64,000 bases of DNA from an uncultured Anaerococcus sp. (GTDB lineage: Bacteria; Bacillota; Clostridia; Tissierellales; Peptoniphilaceae): the NCBI RefSeq assembly GCF_943912385.1, contig NZ_CALTTY010000004.1:1-64000 (forward strand). The letters run 5' to 3'. The number at the start of each line of letters is the position of its first letter. Positions within the stretch are counted from its first letter, which is position 1. Shown one piece after another: positions 34,798 through 41,624 of this stretch. Both the position numbers and the translations under genes were made by a program. The notes under the pieces are model-generated. The model saw only the letters and a program-made list of their open reading frames with translations, did no database searches and was not told the DNA's origin.

Positions 34798-34998
34798 ATG
34801 AAAACAAATAAAAAAGACTCATATTTTGATAAAGCCAAGGCTGAAATGATAGCTAAAGACTATAACACAGGCACTTCATGGCAGCATAGATTATACAAGC
34901 AAAAATTCTATGAAAATTTTGAAGAATTTTTATTTATAAACGAAGTTGACATTATGCGAGACATGGTAGAGAAAATAGAGAACAAAGAGGATTGGTAA
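34798..34998 (+). CDS. Hypothetical early phage protein
   Basis: 66 residues, strongly charged (KTNKKDSYFDKAKAEMIAKD). TAGGAGGT precedes the ATG. No known domain. Confidence 0.5.
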   Translation: MKTNKKDSYFDKAKAEMIAKDYNTGTSWQHRLYKQKFYENFEEFLFINEVDIMRDMVEKIENKEDW

Positions 34999-35000
34999 AG

Positions 35001-35174
35001 ATGATACTAACAGTCGATTTTAAGTTTGGCGGCAAAGAAGATTTTGAATGTGATAGCTACTTTTCAGATGAGGAAAGAGGAATCCTAGAGATTAAAAAGA
35101 ATGGCGACGTCGTAGGAATGGTAATGCTTGAAACAATCAAGTATTGGAAAGTAGATCCTAATAATGATAAGTAA
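35001..35174 (+). CDS. Hypothetical early phage protein
   Basis: 57 residues, beta-rich pattern (MILTVDFKFGGKEDFECDSY). The ATG at 35001 is closer to GAGG than the in-frame TTG at 34992. Overlaps the next gene by 11 bases. Confidence 0.45.
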   Translation: MILTVDFKFGGKEDFECDSYFSDEERGILEIKKNGDVVGMVMLETIKYWKVDPNNDK

Positions 35175-35346
35175 AGAAACTAAAGATATTAGAGAACTAC
35201 TAGAAAAACTCTTAGATTTCAAAAAGCTTAGAGATATAGAACTAGAAACCTTGATACACCTAGTGAGTTATGAGGAATACCCTAGAATATCAACATTTTT
35301 AAAAGTTTTATACGTAGAAAGAGATAGGAGAATCAACAGAAAATGA
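35164..35346 (+). CDS. Hypothetical early phage protein
   Basis: 60 residues, helical (KDIRELLEKLLDFKKLRDIE), probably a small regulatory or structural peptide. The stop overlaps the next start as ATGA. Confidence 0.45.
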   Translation: MISKETKDIRELLEKLLDFKKLRDIELETLIHLVSYEEYPRISTFLKVLYVERDRRINRK

Positions 35347-35510
35347 AGGTAAGTCAGTTAATAAACTTGTTATACGAGTACTCAATTGGAGATGAGGACG
35401 AAATAAAAATACTTGCAGATATAAATGGAGATGAATTAGTGCTAACAATCGACGGTGCACAATCAATCGAGGATAACCCAGTATTTTATATAAAAGCAAG
35501 TGAAGAATAG
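35343..35510 (+). CDS. 55-residue hypothetical phage protein
   Basis: Reads MKVSQLINLLYEYSIGDEDE and continues to SEE-stop; acidic, mixed alpha/beta pattern. The ATGA overlap with the previous gene and the site before the next gene support translation. Function unknown. Confidence 0.5.
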   Translation: MKVSQLINLLYEYSIGDEDEIKILADINGDELVLTIDGAQSIEDNPVFYIKASEE

Positions 35511-35518
35511 GAGCAGAT

Positions 35519-36037
35519 GTGCAAGAAAAGGGATTTCAAAGAAGGTATAGGAGCTTACAAAATAATGGATTTGGAAAAAACTTTGAAAAGTATATATCCA
35601 TGGGTTGTGATTTCTACAGGAGAAAGGGAATAGCTGACATTTCAAAAGTAGATGAGCCATTTAGGGTTATTCAGCTTTATAAGGCGGGACAATTTAAGGG
35701 ACAATTTACAGCAAATGCAAATCCTGACTTTGAGGGAACTTTAAAAGGTGGTAGGTCTATATGCTTTGAAGCTAAGTACACCAGTACAGATAGGCTAAGG
35801 CAAAATATTATAAGCAATAAACAATGGGAAGTACTAGACCTTAAACATAAATTAGGCGGACTTGTAGGGGTGTGTGGAGCTATACAAAATAACTTTTACT
35901 TTATCCCATGGGAAGTATGGGCTAACATGAAAAGCCTATACGGCAGGAAATATGTAAAGTCCGAAGATATACGAGAATATCAAGTCCCATTCAGACAAGG
36001 GCTAATGTTTTTAGATTATAAAAATACTAGTAAATAA
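35519..36037 (+). CDS. recU: RecU-like Holliday junction resolvase
   Basis: 172 residues. NNGFGKNFEKYISMGCDFYRR, NPDFEGTLKGGRSICFEAKY (the acidic and E-x-K nuclease residues) and NKQWEVLDLKHKLGG match RecU. It resolves recombination junctions, here probably before packaging. The start (GTG 35519) is uncertain because a competing ATG two bases upstream is in another frame. Confidence 0.85.
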   Translation: MQEKGFQRRYRSLQNNGFGKNFEKYISMGCDFYRRKGIADISKVDEPFRVIQLYKAGQFKGQFTANANPDFEGTLKGGRSICFEAKYTSTDRLRQNIISNKQWEVLDLKHKLGGLVGVCGAIQNNFYFIPWEVWANMKSLYGRKYVKSEDIREYQVPFRQGLMFLDYKNTSK

Positions 36038-36038
36038 T

Positions 36039-36299
36039 ATGAAATTATCAATCATCTATTATCCAAAAATGAAAAGACCGTGGCTACTAAAAAGGGAGTA
36101 TGGAAAGTATGAACAGCATGCCCACTTTTACACCAGAAAAGAAGCCGTTAAGTGTCGCATTTTAATAGATAAAAGAGTTTATCCAAGGCAAAAAAAGTAT
36201 CAAATAGCAGTTAGAAGGATTTTAACGAAAGAGGAATATAAAAAGCTAAATAAAACACCTAGGTATTGCAATAAGCAAAAAGGTATAAGACGAAGATAA
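36039..36299 (+). CDS. Small basic phage protein, duplicated (copy 1)
   Basis: 86 residues, very basic. KLSIIYYPKMKRPWLLKRE, EQHAHFYTRKEAVKCR and RRILTKEEYKKLNKTPRYC are shared with the 80-residue product at 43388. No known family; nucleic-acid binding is likely from charge. Confidence 0.6.
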   Translation: MKLSIIYYPKMKRPWLLKREYGKYEQHAHFYTRKEAVKCRILIDKRVYPRQKKYQIAVRRILTKEEYKKLNKTPRYCNKQKGIRRR

Positions 36300-36309
36300 A
36301 GGGGAGTTT

Positions 36310-36828
36310 ATGACTGAAAAAGTAGATATAAGAGCAGAGAAACTAGAAGAAATTATGAACAATTGCTTAAATCTATATAAGAAAAAGAATGCAGACTATG
36401 GGAATAGCTTTGCCGAAGTTTACCAGGAATTAGGCTTTGAATCGGGGTTAGTACAAATCCTACACAAGATAAATAGGATCAAGGGAATTTATAAAAATAA
36501 TAAGGCAGAAGTAGAAAATGAATCAATTAGAGATAGCCTGATAGACCTTGCCAACTATTCACTTATGACAGCGGTTGAAATGGAGATAGAAGATAAGCAA
36601 GAAGACTTTAAGAGCAAAGTAAGCATGCTAGGCCTAGCAGTCAAGGTAGAAGACGGCAAAACGTGGATAGGAGTCAAGGAGGGCTATTGGAACATAGCGG
36701 AGATAGAGAAAGTTAATCAGGGAGCTTTTAAACTCTTAAGCGACTATTGGTTACTAGAAGAAGATAAGGCTAAAGAGTTATGGAAAATCATAATCGAGCA
36801 CCTAATCCTTGATAAGGATAAGCAATGA
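36310..36828 (+). CDS. Nucleotide-modification-associated domain protein (DUF1599-like)
   Basis: 172 residues. KKKNADYGNSF and ESIRDSLIDLANYSLMTAVE are typical of the DUF1599/Nmad1 domain, distantly related to MazG-type all-alpha pyrophosphohydrolases. The C-terminal 75 residues are unassigned. Likely role in phage nucleotide pool or base metabolism. Confidence 0.75.
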   Translation: MTEKVDIRAEKLEEIMNNCLNLYKKKNADYGNSFAEVYQELGFESGLVQILHKINRIKGIYKNNKAEVENESIRDSLIDLANYSLMTAVEMEIEDKQEDFKSKVSMLGLAVKVEDGKTWIGVKEGYWNIAEIEKVNQGAFKLLSDYWLLEEDKAKELWKIIIEHLILDKDKQ

Positions 36829-37076
36829 ATTATGAAGAACTAATTAAAAGCCTAGGTAAGGATTTTAAAGGTCGTAAAAATGAAGATGGTTTTGAGATAC
36901 ACGACCTAGACTTAAACTTAATAGCGACTATAAAATCAAAAGATGACTATATGAATTACACAATAAATAAAGGCTTTAATAAACTAGGAAGAACGAAAAG
37001 AAGAATGGTTTTGTATGAACTTAAAAGGTTTTGCCAGAAAGAAAAGGGTGTTTATGAAGAAGTGCAGGGTTTATGA
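36825..37076 (+). CDS. Hypothetical phage protein, paralogue of 39584
   Basis: 83 residues. DLDLNLIATIKSKDDYMNYT and FNKLGRTKRRMVLYEL resemble the protein at 39584-39814 in order and spacing. ATGA-coupled to the previous gene. Confidence 0.5.
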   Translation: MNYEELIKSLGKDFKGRKNEDGFEIHDLDLNLIATIKSKDDYMNYTINKGFNKLGRTKRRMVLYELKRFCQKEKGVYEEVQGL

Positions 37077-37446
37077 TGAACACTTACAAATCACCAGGAA
37101 TATAAAATATATAGACTTTGTAAGCGAAAAACTTACTTACCATTCAGATGAATTTGAGGGCAGAGAAGGCCAAATAAGTATTGATATAATTAGAAATCTT
37201 GATGAAGTTAGTATCATGTGGTCCACAGGTATTAAAGATAGAAATGGTGTAGAGATATACGAAGGTGATATATGTGCTTACTATAATGGCTATTGTGCTG
37301 AATATTATAAAGTTGGATGGAGCGATGAACTTTTAACTTGGATATTAAACGGTGATTCAAGCTTTGAGTTTTTAGAAGATTATAAGAATGACGAGTACTT
37401 AGAAGTAGTAGGAAATATTTACAAGGATCAAGAATGGCTAACTTAA
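37054..37446 (+). CDS. YopX family protein
   Basis: 130 residues from the ATG at 37054 (MKKCRVYDEHLQI). IMWSTGIKDRNGVEIYEGDI followed by EVVGNIYKDQEWL are the YopX hallmark. Widespread in Gram-positive phages, function unknown. Confidence 0.85.
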   Translation: MKKCRVYDEHLQITRNIKYIDFVSEKLTYHSDEFEGREGQISIDIIRNLDEVSIMWSTGIKDRNGVEIYEGDICAYYNGYCAEYYKVGWSDELLTWILNGDSSFEFLEDYKNDEYLEVVGNIYKDQEWLT

Positions 37447-37685
37447 GTATTGAAGACGTACGAGAGGATATTAAAACAAGGTCTACAGGTTTCTTACAAA
37501 CAGTATTTAAACTACTAGTATTTACAATTAAATTTAATCCAAATAACGAATTAGTTTATGAAATACTAGCAGAGGTTGCAAGAAGAAATGATATTGACCC
37601 AGAGGGGAAGACAAACGAAGAACTTTATAAGCTTGTCTACAACGAGGAAGAAGAGTGTTTTATAAATGACAGAAAAAATGTTTGA
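37434..37685 (+). CDS. Hypothetical early phage protein
   Basis: 83 residues, acidic and helical (MANLSIEDVREDIKTRS). Overlaps the YopX gene by 13 bases. No known domain. Confidence 0.5.
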   Translation: MANLSIEDVREDIKTRSTGFLQTVFKLLVFTIKFNPNNELVYEILAEVARRNDIDPEGKTNEELYKLVYNEEEECFINDRKNV

Positions 37686-37764
37686 AGACTTGATGATATT
37701 TTTAATGTTTCTAATCATGCTAACCTTTATATGGTTTGGGATGATTCACCCAACGAAGAAATAA
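37666..37764 (+). CDS. 32-residue membrane peptide
   Basis: Begins MTEKMFEDLMIFLMFLIMLT and ends HPTKK: a single membrane helix with a basic tail. It overlaps the previous gene; AGAAGAG upstream is a weak site. Likely a small phage membrane peptide. Confidence 0.4.
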   Translation: MTEKMFEDLMIFLMFLIMLTFIWFGMIHPTKK

Positions 37765-37769
37765 ATAAG

Positions 37770-37870
37770 GTTGTTTATAAAGTTGTTTATAAAGTTGTGC
37801 AGAAGTTGAACAAAAGATAAAAAAGTTGAGTAAAACGGAGAGAAGTTGAGAAGCGTTGAGTAGGAGTTGA
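37770..37870 (+). repeat. Phased GTTG repeats
   Basis: Eight GTTG(A/T) units begin at 37770, 37782, 37794, 37805, 37825, 37845, 37855 and 37866: spacings 12, 12, 11, 20, 20, 10, 11, close to whole DNA turns. The region is non-coding. Candidate protein-binding iterons. Confidence 0.5.
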
Positions 37871-37874
37871 GAAG

Positions 37875-38105
37875 ATGGAAGAATTATATTTTGTGACAAT
37901 TTATTGCGAGGTTAAAGATTATTACGAGCTAATGGCAACTAACGAAGAAAAAGCAAAAGAAAAAGCATGGAACATAGCTTTAAATAAATTGCCCAATGCA
38001 GAACATCCAACTATTTTTGTTGAAAGTAATTCGGAAAGAAGGGAACGAGAAGAATATGAGGAGTTTTTAGAATGGAAGAAAAACAAAGAAAAGGAGAGCA
38101 AATGA
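37875..38105 (+). CDS. Hypothetical early phage protein
   Basis: 76 residues; EELYFVTIYCEVKDYYELMA then EEKAKEKAWNIALNKL suggests a small alpha/beta fold with an acidic C-terminal helix. GTTGAG repeats and AGGAG lie upstream. Confidence 0.5.
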   Translation: MEELYFVTIYCEVKDYYELMATNEEKAKEKAWNIALNKLPNAEHPTIFVESNSERREREEYEEFLEWKKNKEKESK

Positions 38106-38392
38106 CTGAAATTAGACCAGATTATTATAAGAGCGGAGGATTAGAAGCCTTTGATGTTATAGATGCCTTTGACCTTGATTTTAACCTTGGTAATGCCTTT
38201 AAGTATATAGCTAGGGCAGGAAAGAAAGGGAATAAGGCGGAGGATTTGAGGAAGGCTGTTACTTATCTTAATAGGGAGATTGAAAAAGAGGAAAGAGCCC
38301 GACCTAATTGGATGACCAGATATCTTGGGGAAATAGTTGGTGATTGTGAAAGTGAAAGCGACTACGAAGCAGGGAGGCAGGAGAATTTATGA
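38102..38392 (+). CDS. DUF3310 (SaV-like) protein
   Basis: 96 residues from the ATG at 38102, after AAAGGAGAG. PDYYKSGGLEAFDVIDAF and GNAFKYIARAGKKGNKAEDL are the DUF3310 signature; function unknown, common in phages. Confidence 0.88.
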   Translation: MTEIRPDYYKSGGLEAFDVIDAFDLDFNLGNAFKYIARAGKKGNKAEDLRKAVTYLNREIEKEERARPNWMTRYLGEIVGDCESESDYEAGRQENL

Positions 38393-38850
38393 GGACTAAG
38401 GAATTTATAAGAAGAGTTAAGAGTTTAGGGTTCAAAGTAGGAATTGCTTATAAATGCAATGATGAAATTAGAGCAATAATAATTAGCGATTATGAAGAAA
38501 GTGAATTTGTGAGGATTTGGTCGCACCGTTATGCAATGAGCACTATAGCAGACGGCTTCAATAGCTGTATGAATAGTAATGAACTTTACAAGCTATGCTT
38601 TGAGTATGCTTCTACACCTCCAGAGGACAGGGAAGAAGAGAAGAAGTTTTATTTGGAACATACGTGGATGAATAGCCCTGGATTTAGATATTTGACAATG
38701 AATATATATAATGGCGACTATTACCTAAATAGCGATAAAAAATGTGAGTGGGAAAAGAAACAATTTACCCTTAAAGAAAGAGAAGAAATCAAAGAAAAGC
38801 TTGATACTGATTTGGCAGATTTTGAGTTAGTAGAGGTTATAGATGATTAG
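38389..38850 (+). CDS. Hypothetical phage protein
   Basis: 153 residues, ATGA-coupled to the DUF3310 gene. VRIWSHRYAMSTIADGFNS is distinctive, but I do not recognise the family. Cytoplasmic, no membrane segments. Confidence 0.5.
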   Translation: MRTKEFIRRVKSLGFKVGIAYKCNDEIRAIIISDYEESEFVRIWSHRYAMSTIADGFNSCMNSNELYKLCFEYASTPPEDREEEKKFYLEHTWMNSPGFRYLTMNIYNGDYYLNSDKKCEWEKKQFTLKEREEIKEKLDTDLADFELVEVIDD

Positions 38851-39010
38851 AGGAAAGGATATCCACGATTGGTTACTCTGGCTGATGGTTTTTAGGATTT
38901 TTCTAGACCTGTATAGTTGGAAAAGCCTAGTATTGTACTTAATTATGGCTATTTTTAGTTATGTGGCGACTGATATTATTTATGAGAGGATGGAGGATAA
39001 GGAGTGTTAA
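38843..39010 (+). CDS. 55-residue membrane protein
   Basis: MIRGKDIHDWLLWLMVFRIF then a second hydrophobic segment (LVLYLIMAIFSYVATDI) and an acidic tail. Overlaps both neighbours by a few bases, as real phage genes do. Confidence 0.5.
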   Translation: MIRGKDIHDWLLWLMVFRIFLDLYSWKSLVLYLIMAIFSYVATDIIYERMEDKEC

Positions 39011-39216
39011 TCAGGTTATATTATGATGATGAGTATGTCGAGGGTAAAAGTGACTACTCTTATAAAACATTGCCTGTGCTAAGTTGGGATATGTTTTGGA
39101 GATTTTGGAATAGTTGTAAAGATTTCATCCCGATTAATGAAGGTTGCGGGGATATAGTTTTTCTAAAAAAAGACTGTGTTATTCGGATTAGAGAGGAGGT
39201 AGAAGATGAGTTTTAG
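39004..39216 (+). CDS. Hypothetical phage protein
   Basis: 70 residues with a GTG start after GGAGGATAAG. Aromatic-rich (WDMFWRFWNSC). No known domain. Overlaps the next gene by 11 bases. Confidence 0.45.
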   Translation: MLIRLYYDDEYVEGKSDYSYKTLPVLSWDMFWRFWNSCKDFIPINEGCGDIVFLKKDCVIRIREEVEDEF

Positions 39217-39580
39217 GATGTTACAGGCAGATGTTTTGAGGTGGGCGGATGATAAGGATTTGCTCTATCCTGAAAATGCTTCTAAGCAGTTTATGAAGTT
39301 TATCGAAGAGGTTTTTGAGTTTAAGACTGAATTTAATGTTTGGGGTTTGTATAAAAAATTCAAACACGATAAAAAGCTTGAGCAGGATTTTTCGATTAAG
39401 GAACATGATGTGTGGATGAGTATGAAGGATGAAATGGGCGATATTTTTGTTACCTTGATTATCCTTTGTGAGCAGATAGGGATTGACCCTGTGGATTGTC
39501 TTTCTATGGCTTATGAAAAGATAAGTAAGAGAAAAGGCCGCACAATTAATGGAATGTTTGTCAAGGAGGAGGATTTGTAG
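39206..39580 (+). CDS. MazG-like nucleotide pyrophosphohydrolase
   Basis: 124 residues. KFIEEVFEFKTEF and MKDEMGDIFVTLIILCEQIG give the E-E-x-x-E...D-E-x-x-D metal site of the MazG-like all-alpha NTP pyrophosphatases; KISKRKGRTINGMFVKEEDL is the usual phage tail. It probably adjusts the nucleotide pool during infection. Confidence 0.85.
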   Translation: MSFRMLQADVLRWADDKDLLYPENASKQFMKFIEEVFEFKTEFNVWGLYKKFKHDKKLEQDFSIKEHDVWMSMKDEMGDIFVTLIILCEQIGIDPVDCLSMAYEKISKRKGRTINGMFVKEEDL

Positions 39581-39583
39581 CCT

Positions 39584-39814
39584 ATGGCAGGGGTTTTTCT
39601 TAAGGATTCTGACCATGACCTGGGTGACTGGGTTATGGTCAAGGATTTAGGCTATGGATGGGAAGTTTATGATAGGAAGTTAAATTTGCTGATGGTTATT
39701 GACCGAGAAGATTATAACTTTGTGATTGAAAAAGCTTATAATAGTTTGCCAAGAATTAAGCGTAAAGACTTATATGACAAGGCTAAGGAGCTTTTGATTG
39801 GAAAGGGGGCCTGA
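39584..39814 (+). CDS. Hypothetical phage protein, paralogue of 36825
   Basis: 76 residues; KLNLLMVIDREDYNFVIEKA and SLPRIKRKDLYDKAKEL align with the protein at 36825. TGATG overlap with the next gene. Confidence 0.5.
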   Translation: MAGVFLKDSDHDLGDWVMVKDLGYGWEVYDRKLNLLMVIDREDYNFVIEKAYNSLPRIKRKDLYDKAKELLIGKGA

Positions 39815-40305
39815 TGGATTTTGATAGGATTAGAAAGCAGGAGAGAGACCGAACTAGAATTGACACTATAAAGTCTAGGCTCAGAAAGTATGGGAAGGAT
39901 ATGCGAAGGTATGATGCGGAGAAGGTTAAGATTGAAATTGCTAGGGATAGGCTTTCGATTGGGGCGTCTTGGTCTTCTACTGATGCTGTGAAGGGCGGTG
40001 GTACTAGTCAAGAAGACTTGCAGGTTAAGATGATTGATAAGATTGATGAGTCAAGTCGTAGGATGAAACTTATCGAGCTGGAAAACCGAGCTATGAAAAT
40101 GGCTATTGCTGACCTTGATGAGGATAAGAAGTTTATTGTTGACCATATGTGGATTGCTCCAGATAGTAAGAGGCTGAGTTTTAGAAAAGCAGCTGAAAAT
40201 ATGAATTTATCTAAGTCTACTGTTCAAAGATTAAGCGATGATGCTTTGCTTTATATTTTTGAGAGATTATATTTGCTTGAAGGGGGTGAGGTGGATGTAA
40301 GATAG
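39814..40305 (+). CDS. Late transcription activator (ArpU/RinA-like)
   Basis: 163 residues. The basic helical N-terminus is followed by FIVDHMWIAPDSKRLSFRKA and NMNLSKSTVQRLSDDALLYI, a sigma-region-4-like HTH. Such proteins sit directly upstream of the terminase region and switch on late genes. The GGGACA repeats and -10 element immediately downstream are its probable target. Confidence 0.8.
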   Translation: MDFDRIRKQERDRTRIDTIKSRLRKYGKDMRRYDAEKVKIEIARDRLSIGASWSSTDAVKGGGTSQEDLQVKMIDKIDESSRRMKLIELENRAMKMAIADLDEDKKFIVDHMWIAPDSKRLSFRKAAENMNLSKSTVQRLSDDALLYIFERLYLLEGGEVDVR

Positions 40306-40319
40306 GTTTTTAGTAGAAT

Positions 40320-40358
40320 GGGACAATTATGGGACGATTTCGGGACAAAAACGGGACA
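40320..40358 (+). repeat. Four GGGACA repeats with 11-bp period
   Basis: GGGACA at 40320, GGGACG at 40331, GGGACA at 40342 and at 40353, exactly 11 bp apart. The last overlaps where a -35 would be for TATAAT at 40379-40384. Confidence 0.75.
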
Positions 40359-40384
40359 CATGAGCCTATTTTATGTGTTATAAT
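40353..40384 (+). promoter_or_regulatory. Activator-dependent late promoter
   Basis: TATAAT at 40379-40384 has no -35 consensus (ACACAT at 17-bp spacing), but a GGGACA copy overlaps that place. This is the pattern of a promoter that needs an activator. Confidence 0.6.
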
Positions 40385-40638
40385 AGTAGTGTAGGAATGT
40401 TGCAAGAAATAAATCCAAATACTGTTTAACTCAAGGATAGGCAATTGGGCTTATCCTTTTCTTATATCAACTTTAAGCTTATGAGCCAGGCCGCCAGCCT
40501 CCTTACTTTAAATATATTTGCTGATTGTACTAAAAACTAAATGAGTACCTGGAAAGTGCTAAATTTTTTCATAATGTCGTTAATTGTTGGCGGTCTGACT
40601 GATAGGCTTAAATGATTAATAAAAAATTTAAATAATAC

Positions 40639-40667
40639 TTGACTTATGTCGAACATTAATGTATAAT
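40639..40667 (+). promoter_or_regulatory. Strong promoter with palindrome in the spacer
   Basis: TTGACT at 40639-40644, 17-base spacer, TATAAT at 40662-40667. ACATTAATGT (40653-40662) is a palindrome between the hexamers, suggesting a repressor. It drives the 33-codon gene below. Confidence 0.75.
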
Positions 40668-40715
40668 ATAATTAACAGTAAGAGATTACTGAATACGGGT
40701 AAGAGGAGGGAGATT

Positions 40716-40817
40716 ATGGAAGATAAAATGACTAATAAAATCTTTGAAACTTTGATGAAAGCTATAATTCAAATTCTAAAAGATGACGGTGTTAAAGAAG
40801 AAACCATAAAAAAATAG
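40716..40817 (+). CDS. 33-codon ORF ending at an A7 run
   Basis: Starts MEDKMTNKIFETLMKAIIQI after a very strong AAGAGGAGGGAG and has its own promoter. It stops at TAG after ATA AAA AAA. A -1 shift in the A7 run would add IEDLLA and a stop at TAA (40832-40834), giving a 39-residue amphipathic helical protein. Role unknown. Confidence 0.55.
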   Translation: MEDKMTNKIFETLMKAIIQILKDDGVKEETIKK

Positions 40818-40851
40818 AAGACCTTCTAGCTTAACAAAAAGTCTTCTAAAT
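40815..40851 (+). terminator. Possible terminator after the 33-codon ORF
   Basis: AGAAGAC pairs with GTCTTCT across a long loop. The tail is A/T mixed rather than pure T, so it may be an attenuator or weak terminator. Confidence 0.35.
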
Positions 40852-40888
40852 AAACAAATAGCACAGGGGTTCTTACTCGCCCCTTGTA

Positions 40889-40905
40889 CTAACATTATAT
40901 GTTAG
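40889..40905. promoter_or_regulatory. Perfect palindrome upstream of the RHH gene
   Basis: CTAACATTATATGTTAG is a 17-bp perfect palindrome. Its core CATTATATGTTA recurs at 41321-41332 in the presumed antitoxin promoter. Confidence 0.5.
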
Positions 40906-40947
40906 AGTAAGAGAAAGGCAAGCATTCTGTCTAAAGATAAAAAGAAA

Positions 40948-41118
40948 ATGGGAAGGCCTGTTATTGGCAAGCCTAAAACTACAAGGCTTGGTATTAGGGT
41001 TGATGAAGATACTAATGATAAATTAGATTATCTTGCTAATAACTTTAATACCACTAAGACAAAAATTGTTAGAAGAGGTATTGATCTAGTTATTAAGGAA
41101 CTAGAAGAAAATTTATAA
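40948..41118 (+). CDS. Ribbon-helix-helix (CopG/Arc-like) regulator
   Basis: 56 residues from the ATG: MGRPVIGKPKTTRLGIRVDE, then NDKLDYLANNFNTTKTKIVR. The strand TTRLGIRVDE and the two helices fit a ribbon-helix-helix domain. A seven-codon extension SKDKKK from a CTG/ATT at 40924-40929, as in relatives, is possible (AGAAAGG upstream). Candidate binder of the flanking palindromes. Confidence 0.75.
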   Translation: MGRPVIGKPKTTRLGIRVDEDTNDKLDYLANNFNTTKTKIVRRGIDLVIKELEENL

Positions 41119-41166
41119 TTTATATTAAGGCAAGTTGTAAAAGGCTTGTCTTTTTTTGTGCACAAT

Positions 41167-41200
41167 AAAAAAAGAGAGGGCAACCACTCCCTCTCTTTTT
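41167..41200. terminator. Bidirectional terminator
   Basis: AAAAAGAGAGGG pairs perfectly with CCCTCTCTTTTT; T tracts on both strands. It ends the RHH gene rightward and the candidate toxin mRNA leftward. Confidence 0.9.
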
Positions 41201-41448
41201 GACTTGTCAGATAAATTCCGATTTGCACGAAAGGTTAAAAACCTTCCTTAACTGACAAGAACCGCACAAATTACGTTCTAATGTGCTGGTTTAATAGTAC
41301 CTTTTGACTATTTACATTATCATTATATGTTAAGATGCTAGTTTCAGCAAACACAACTCATATAATTCTTGTTTTAGTGGTTGTTTCTAGCACGTTACGA
41401 ACGTGTATAATCTAAAGTTTACTGACTTAACATCTAATTTAATATGAT
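41201..41448. ncRNA. Candidate antisense antitoxin / toxin 3' UTR
   Basis: The strand opposite the toxin has a TTGACT...TATGTT promoter-like pair (41304-41331), then stems such as CACGTT-ACG-AACGTG (41393-41407). The toxin message would run through the same bases and contains CTTGTCAG...CTGACAAG and AAGGTT/AACCTT stems. This resembles txpA/RatA-type convergent toxin and RNA antitoxin genes. RNA ends are not known. Confidence 0.4.
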
Positions 41449-41523
41449 TTATTTATTGTTCTTAAAATCATTGATTAGTGTCAATAATGCTATAATAAGC
41501 ATCACAAAATCGTAAATATTCAA
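41449..41523 (-). CDS. Candidate type I toxin peptide (holin-like)
   Basis: 24 residues from TTG at 41523: a start, NIYDFVMLIIALLTLINDF, then KNNK. One membrane helix with a short basic tail, as in the TxpA/holin-like toxin families of Firmicutes. AAAGGAAG precedes the start by a proper distance and is partly paired in the hairpin at 41533-41551. Promoter TTGTTA-16-TATAAT at 41562-41589 on the minus strand. A GTG two codons upstream is an alternative start. Confidence 0.6.
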   Translation of the reverse strand: MNIYDFVMLIIALLTLINDFKNNK

Positions 41524-41532
41524 TGGCACTTC

Positions 41533-41551
41533 CTTTCTAGGATCTAGAAAG
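41533..41551 (-). promoter_or_regulatory. Hairpin over the toxin ribosome binding site
   Basis: CTTTCTAG and CTAGAAAG pair perfectly around 3 bases; the 3' arm overlaps the AGAAAGG Shine-Dalgarno of the toxin mRNA, so translation should be structurally restrained. Confidence 0.55.
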
Positions 41552-41561
41552 TTGTAAGAAT

Positions 41562-41589
41562 ATTATACATAATTTTATTAAATTAACAA
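41562..41589 (-). promoter_or_regulatory. Promoter of the candidate toxin
   Basis: On the minus strand TTGTTA (41584-41589), 16-base spacer, TATAAT (41562-41567), 38 bases upstream of the TTG start and back-to-back with terS. Confidence 0.65.
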
Positions 41590-41624
41590 TATTTAAGAGA
41601 TGTAAAGAAAAGGGGTGATGCTCA

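Noticed and set aside
35517..35633. Alternative 38-codon frame MCKKRDFKEG starting two bases before recU
   Set aside because: It overlaps recU in another frame and stops early; the RecU frame has clear homology-type motifs. It might only compete for the same ribosome binding site.
37770..37870. CRISPR array reading of the GTTG repeats
   Set aside because: Units are only 4-6 bases with 10-20 base spacing and no unique spacers.
40320..40358. CRISPR array reading of the GGGACA repeats
   Set aside because: Repeat and spacer lengths are far too short; a protein-binding array fits better.
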